Part shown: positions 15,163-15,856 of the stretch, one piece after another
Position numbering within the stretch: the stretch's first letter is position 1
Layout of the letters: each line of letters opens with the position of its first letter
DNA from: Boseongicola sp. SB0675_bin_26
GTDB lineage: Bacteria > Pseudomonadota > Alphaproteobacteria > Rhodobacterales > Rhodobacteraceae
Assembly: GCA_009843725.1 (NCBI GenBank)
Contig: VYCX01000493.1
Span: forward strand, 1-15,856
DNA: 15,856 nt
Reading direction: 5' to 3'
Program-made: the position numbers and the translations under genes
Notes under the pieces: model-generated
Seen by the model: only the letters and a program-made list of their open reading frames with translations
Told to the model about the DNA's origin: nothing
Database searches by the model: none

Positions 15163-15763
15163 GCGCCTTCGTCAGCGATCCCGCAGGCGCACGGGACGGA
15201 GGCGGCGCTCGCGAACCGTTTCGCATTGTAACGATTCCGTGAGCGCATTGCGCCGCGGCGGCTTTCGTGGCATGATCACCTCCGAAGCCGGACGCGAGCC
15301 CGGCCTGATGCGCCTCGGGCATGCCCCCTTTGCCGCCGCATCCGTCACCTGACCCGACGACCGTTTCCGAGTGCCGCTTGTTGAAGACCGGACAGGACGA
15401 CCGCCATTTGAGGCCGACGCATTCGTTGAGCGATTTCACCGGACCGTGAGCGAGCCGTTGCCATGACCGGACAAAGGCGCCCGACGCCCTTCCGAACGCC
15501 CGCCGCTCCGGCGGCGGACGGTGCAGGACGGGGTTGCGGTCTGCCGGACGGCGCCGTGCGGCCCGAGTCGCTCACCGAAGTCACGGGGCGCCCTGACGTC
15601 CTCCCCCGTTCCTGCGCGCCCGGCACGGAAACGGCCTTCGGCCGGACCGTCCTGACGGGTGCGGAGCTTCGCCAAGGCGCCGGCCTGATGTCAGCCAGGG
15701 CAGCCGGCCCGGCGCGACTGTCGCCGACGTTCCGGGCCGCGCCCTGCGTCGCGCCGCGACGGG
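15163..15763. other. Very GC-rich stretch without a convincing gene
   Basis: About 600 bp that appears richer in GC than the operon. Open frames exist on both strands, but their translations are arginine-, proline- and alanine-rich shadows with no recognisable domain. Visible structure is limited to inverted repeats: gcgcattgcgc at 15243-15253, ccgccg-ctc-cggcgg at 15500-15514, and cggcc-ttc-ggccg near 15627-15639. I cannot assign a function. Confidence 0.4.
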
Positions 15764-15793
15764 TTGACAGGGACGGCGGCATGGGGCTGTACA
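15764..15793 (+). promoter_or_regulatory. Possible promoter just before the 7-bp tandem repeat
   Basis: A perfect TTGACA at 15764-15769 is followed after 18 bp by tgtaca (15788-15793), a weak -10 match (3 of 6). The -35 stands out in otherwise GC-only surroundings. If real, the transcript would start at or inside the tandem repeat. The poor -10 keeps confidence low. Confidence 0.25.
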
Positions 15794-15794
15794 A

Positions 15795-15856
15795 GGAGCC
15801 GGGAGCCGGGAGCCGGGAGCCGGGAGCCGGGAGCCGGGAGCCGGGAGCCGGGAGCC
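15795..15856. repeat. 7-bp tandem repeat (gggagcc)n, running off the window
   Basis: A partial unit ggagcc (15795-15800) is followed by eight exact copies of gggagcc (15801-15856), up to the last base of the window, so the true number is unknown. Because the unit is not a multiple of three, each gain or loss shifts any reading frame across it. An ATG at 15781 opens a frame through it, encoding MGLYK and then a repeated EPGAGSR heptapeptide, with only a weak ribosome site. Confidence 0.95.

Noticed and set aside
14538..15248. 236-residue minus-strand frame across the right flank, with an alternative minus frame at 14549-14899
   Set aside because: No recognisable domain or ribosome site, and it runs antisense through the RidA-family gene end and the barrel fragment. 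A small conserved protein cannot be excluded but is not supported.
1..15856. Circular molecule with overlapping ends
   Set aside because: The similar segments are not at both termini: the right copy lies about 740 bp inside and is only about 91% identical, so they are diverged copies rather than an assembly overlap.
1..15856. CRISPR array, tRNA, rRNA, transposase gene or plasmid replication gene
   Set aside because: Looked for spaced repeats, cloverleaf-like sequences, transposase motifs and Rep proteins on both strands; none was seen.

Overview
The window looks like a GC-rich alphaproteobacterium, most likely a Rhodobacterales/roseobacter-type organism. This is inferred from codon use, protein style and the aromatic-CoA gene set, not from a marker gene. 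Nearly all of it is one catabolic locus for aerobic breakdown of an aromatic acid as its CoA thioester. The best candidate substrate is 2-aminobenzoate (anthranilate) or a close relative such as salicylate.

Layout. 1-109: the last 35 codons of a gene entering from the left, which look like the C-terminal strands of an outer-membrane beta-barrel (autotransporter-like). 104-133: a long near-perfect palindrome. 143-2068 (minus): enoyl-CoA hydratase/3-hydroxyacyl-CoA dehydrogenase fusion that appears to lack the usual FadJ/FadB C-terminus. 2069-2223: divergent control region with three ttcaag elements 14 bp apart and a palindrome joining the -35 regions. 2224-14649 (plus): 13 genes in one run, 11 of 12 junctions overlapping: flavin monooxygenase/Old-Yellow-Enzyme fusion, SDR dehydrogenase, MarR regulator, divergent crotonase, acyl-CoA dehydrogenase, aryl-CoA ligase, periplasmic binding protein, LivH/M/G/F-type ABC transporter, 4-hydroxybenzoyl-CoA-type thioesterase, and a RidA-family protein. 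14650-14960: no convincing gene. 14961-15116: a second copy of the beta-barrel C-terminus, without a recognisable N-terminal part. 15117-15856: very GC-rich sequence with hairpins and no convincing gene, ending in a 7-bp tandem repeat that runs off the window.

Working model (inference). The ABC transporter imports the aromatic acid and the ligase makes its CoA thioester. The fusion flavoenzyme hydroxylates and then reduces the ring. If the substrate is 2-aminobenzoyl-CoA, the known product type is an enamine (2-amino-5-oxocyclohexenyl-carbonyl-CoA). The RidA-like protein could hydrolyse that enamine to a beta-keto thioester, the SDR could reduce the 5-oxo group, and the unusual crotonase could open the ring hydrolytically as BadI does. 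Acyl-CoA dehydrogenase and the divergent hydratase/dehydrogenase fusion would continue beta-oxidation. The thioesterase would release CoA from dead-end thioesters, and the MarR protein would be a ligand-responsive repressor of both divergent units. No thiolase is present, so the last step must be encoded elsewhere.

The locus lies between two 109-bp direct repeats (about 91% identical by hand count). Together with the apparently shortened fusion gene at the left edge, this suggests an island or recombination boundary.
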